DNA from: CAIRDP01 sp037138335
Lineage (GTDB): Bacteria > Bacteroidota > Bacteroidia > Bacteroidales > FEN-979
Reading direction: 5' to 3'
DNA: 52,362 bases
NCBI GenBank assembly: GCA_037138335.1
Contig: JBAXIO010000023.1
Location: 1 to 52,362 of the forward strand
The notes below the pieces were generated by a model. That model did no database searches and was not told the origin of the DNA. It saw only the letters and a program-made list of their open reading frames with translations. The position numbers and the translations under genes were made by a program. Below, in pieces: positions 51,678-52,362 of this stretch (the stretch's first letter is position 1; every line of letters starts with the position of its first letter).

Positions 51678-51686
51678 TTATACAGT

Positions 51687-52220
51687 TTACAGTGAGGATG
51701 CAGTATCGTTAGGATCTTCTTTTTTAAGAAAAATTGCAGCAAGCAGTCCAAGTACGACCGAAACCAGTGCATATCCAACAAGACCCCAGATCATCATCAT
51801 CACCGGGCTTGTAAATTTACGGGTATAGCTGAGGGCTGTTTCGATCTGGTCATCCGTCAGGTTTTTTGCCTGCATCTGAATCCTTGCCTGTTCAATTATC
51901 TCATTGACGAAGCCCGGGTTGATAAACTGGGCGAAGATGAACATATAAATTGCCCCCAGTATCCCGGCAAACAAACCGATAAGGAAACAGGAACTGAATG
52001 CCTGTCCGTAAGTCAGGAATCCGTTTGTGACTTTTTTCCTGTATTCGAGCGTTCCCCATACCATACCACCCAGTAAAAAAACATATCCTACATAACCAAG
52101 TGATTTATTGAGATAAAGATTCGCAATGTACAATAGCAGACTGTACACGATTAATACGGCCCCGGTAATTAATCCGTAATTAAGGGCATTTCCTGAAGGA
52201 GAAGGTTTTTTTTCTTCCAT
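51687..52220 (-). CDS. DUF4199 family membrane protein
   Basis: A 177-residue Bacteroidetes DUF4199 protein with four membrane helices (about 15-32, 36-52, 66-95, 140-165) and the GFLTYGQAFSSCFLIGLFAG block. Start at 52220 (MEEKKPSPSGNALNYG) is preferred; the open frame to 52253 would run into the likely -7 element TATGTTTG (52254-52247). Function unknown; DUF4199 genes often sit directly before a GT2 gene, as here. Confidence 0.88.
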   Translation of the reverse strand: MEEKKPSPSGNALNYGLITGAVLIVYSLLLYIANLYLNKSLGYVGYVFLLGGMVWGTLEYRKKVTNGFLTYGQAFSSCFLIGLFAGILGAIYMFIFAQFINPGFVNEIIEQARIQMQAKNLTDDQIETALSYTRKFTSPVMMMIWGLVGYALVSVVLGLLAAIFLKKEDPNDTASSL

Positions 52221-52274
52221 TGCTGTGATTTTTTTAGTGTTGGAGACAAACATACGAAAAAAACAGATTTCTCC

Positions 52275-52304
52275 TTGCCTGTGGCAGGATTTTTTGTAAC
52301 TTTG
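52275..52304 (+). promoter_or_regulatory. Promoter of the SRP RNA gene
   Basis: TTG (52275-52277), exactly 19 bases, then TAACTTTG (52297-52304): a perfect Bacteroidetes housekeeping promoter. Transcription would start a few bases further, at the SRP RNA 5' end. Confidence 0.85.
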
Positions 52305-52306
52305 CA

Positions 52307-52362
52307 GCGGGTAAGTCTTATACGACCAGCTCCCTTCAAACTCCCCCAGGTCCGGAAGGAAG
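52307..52362 (+). ncRNA. ffs: Signal recognition particle RNA (small bacterial type), 5' part
   Basis: The last bases hold the 5' strand of the SRP RNA and its apical domain: the outer-stem start GCGGGTAAGTCTTATACG, then CCCCCAGGTCCGGAAGGAAG, which is the universal symmetric-loop/GGAA-tetraloop region bound by Ffh. The 3' half lies beyond the window. The RNA with Ffh targets nascent membrane proteins to FtsY. The 5' end is estimated from the promoter. Confidence 0.92.

Overview
The window looks like a chromosomal piece of a Bacteroidota (Bacteroidetes) bacterium, probably Bacteroidales-like. The support is a SusC/SusD pair, two proteins with type IX secretion (T9SS) C-terminal domains, a type III glutamine synthetase, a three-part proton-pumping transhydrogenase, DUF4382/DUF4831/DUF4199 proteins, and promoters of the Bacteroidetes TTG-N19-21-TAnnTTTG type (the SRP RNA at the right edge has a perfect one). 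No mobile element, tRNA, rRNA or CRISPR array was seen.

Region 1 (1-11.8 kb) is an accessory stress/lipid/redox island. It starts with two gene remnants (superoxide dismutase 3' end, dihydroorotate-dehydrogenase-like 5' end), an RDD membrane protein and a lone CheB methylesterase domain. Then come five transcription units: a DUF4382 lipoprotein; iron permease-like + alpha/beta hydrolase + NDH-2-like oxidoreductase; SnoaL-like lipoprotein + YceI; patatin; and CurA-like reductase + oleate hydratase + VIT1-like transporter + FMN split-barrel protein. All five start from the same unusual promoter: a Crp/Fnr-like box (TGTGA-N6-TAACA), a second half-box exactly 21 bp on, and an ACCTTTG -7 element 27 bp (28 in one case) after that. 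This looks like a five-promoter, ten-gene regulon packed in 10 kb; its regulator is not in the window.

Region 2 (11.8-15.5 kb) is an acyl-CoA dehydrogenase/EtfA/EtfB operon, followed by a frameshifted remnant of a YfcC-type transporter.

Region 3 (16-30 kb) looks like a utilisation locus for cyanophycin or another beta-aspartyl peptide. One five-gene operon encodes a T9SS-exported cyanophycinase-family peptidase, a second exported cyanophycinase, SusC, SusD and a PKD/beta-propeller lipoprotein. Divergent from it is a cytoplasmic isoaspartyl dipeptidase, followed by an N-acylamino-acid racemase-like enolase and an M14 carboxypeptidase. Logic: cut the polymer outside, import the dipeptide by SusCD, split it inside.

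Region 4 (30-39.7 kb) is housekeeping: CrcB/DUF190 (fluoride), an unusual exported PLC-like protein, PdxH, a CDGSH iron-sulfur protein, PntAA-PntAB-PntB, a small repeat lipoprotein, RarA and KdsA.

Region 5 (39.7-52.3 kb) is a run of minus-strand genes: DUF4831, glutamine synthetase III, a sodium:solute symporter, the four enzymes for GDP-D-glycero-D-manno-heptose (GmhA, HddA, GmhB, HddC) with a nitroreductase inserted, two glycosyltransferases, a cNMP-binding histidine kinase and DUF4199. Several gaps here carry 7-bp tandem repeats, one of which has been read into the end of a glycosyltransferase. The window ends inside the SRP RNA gene.
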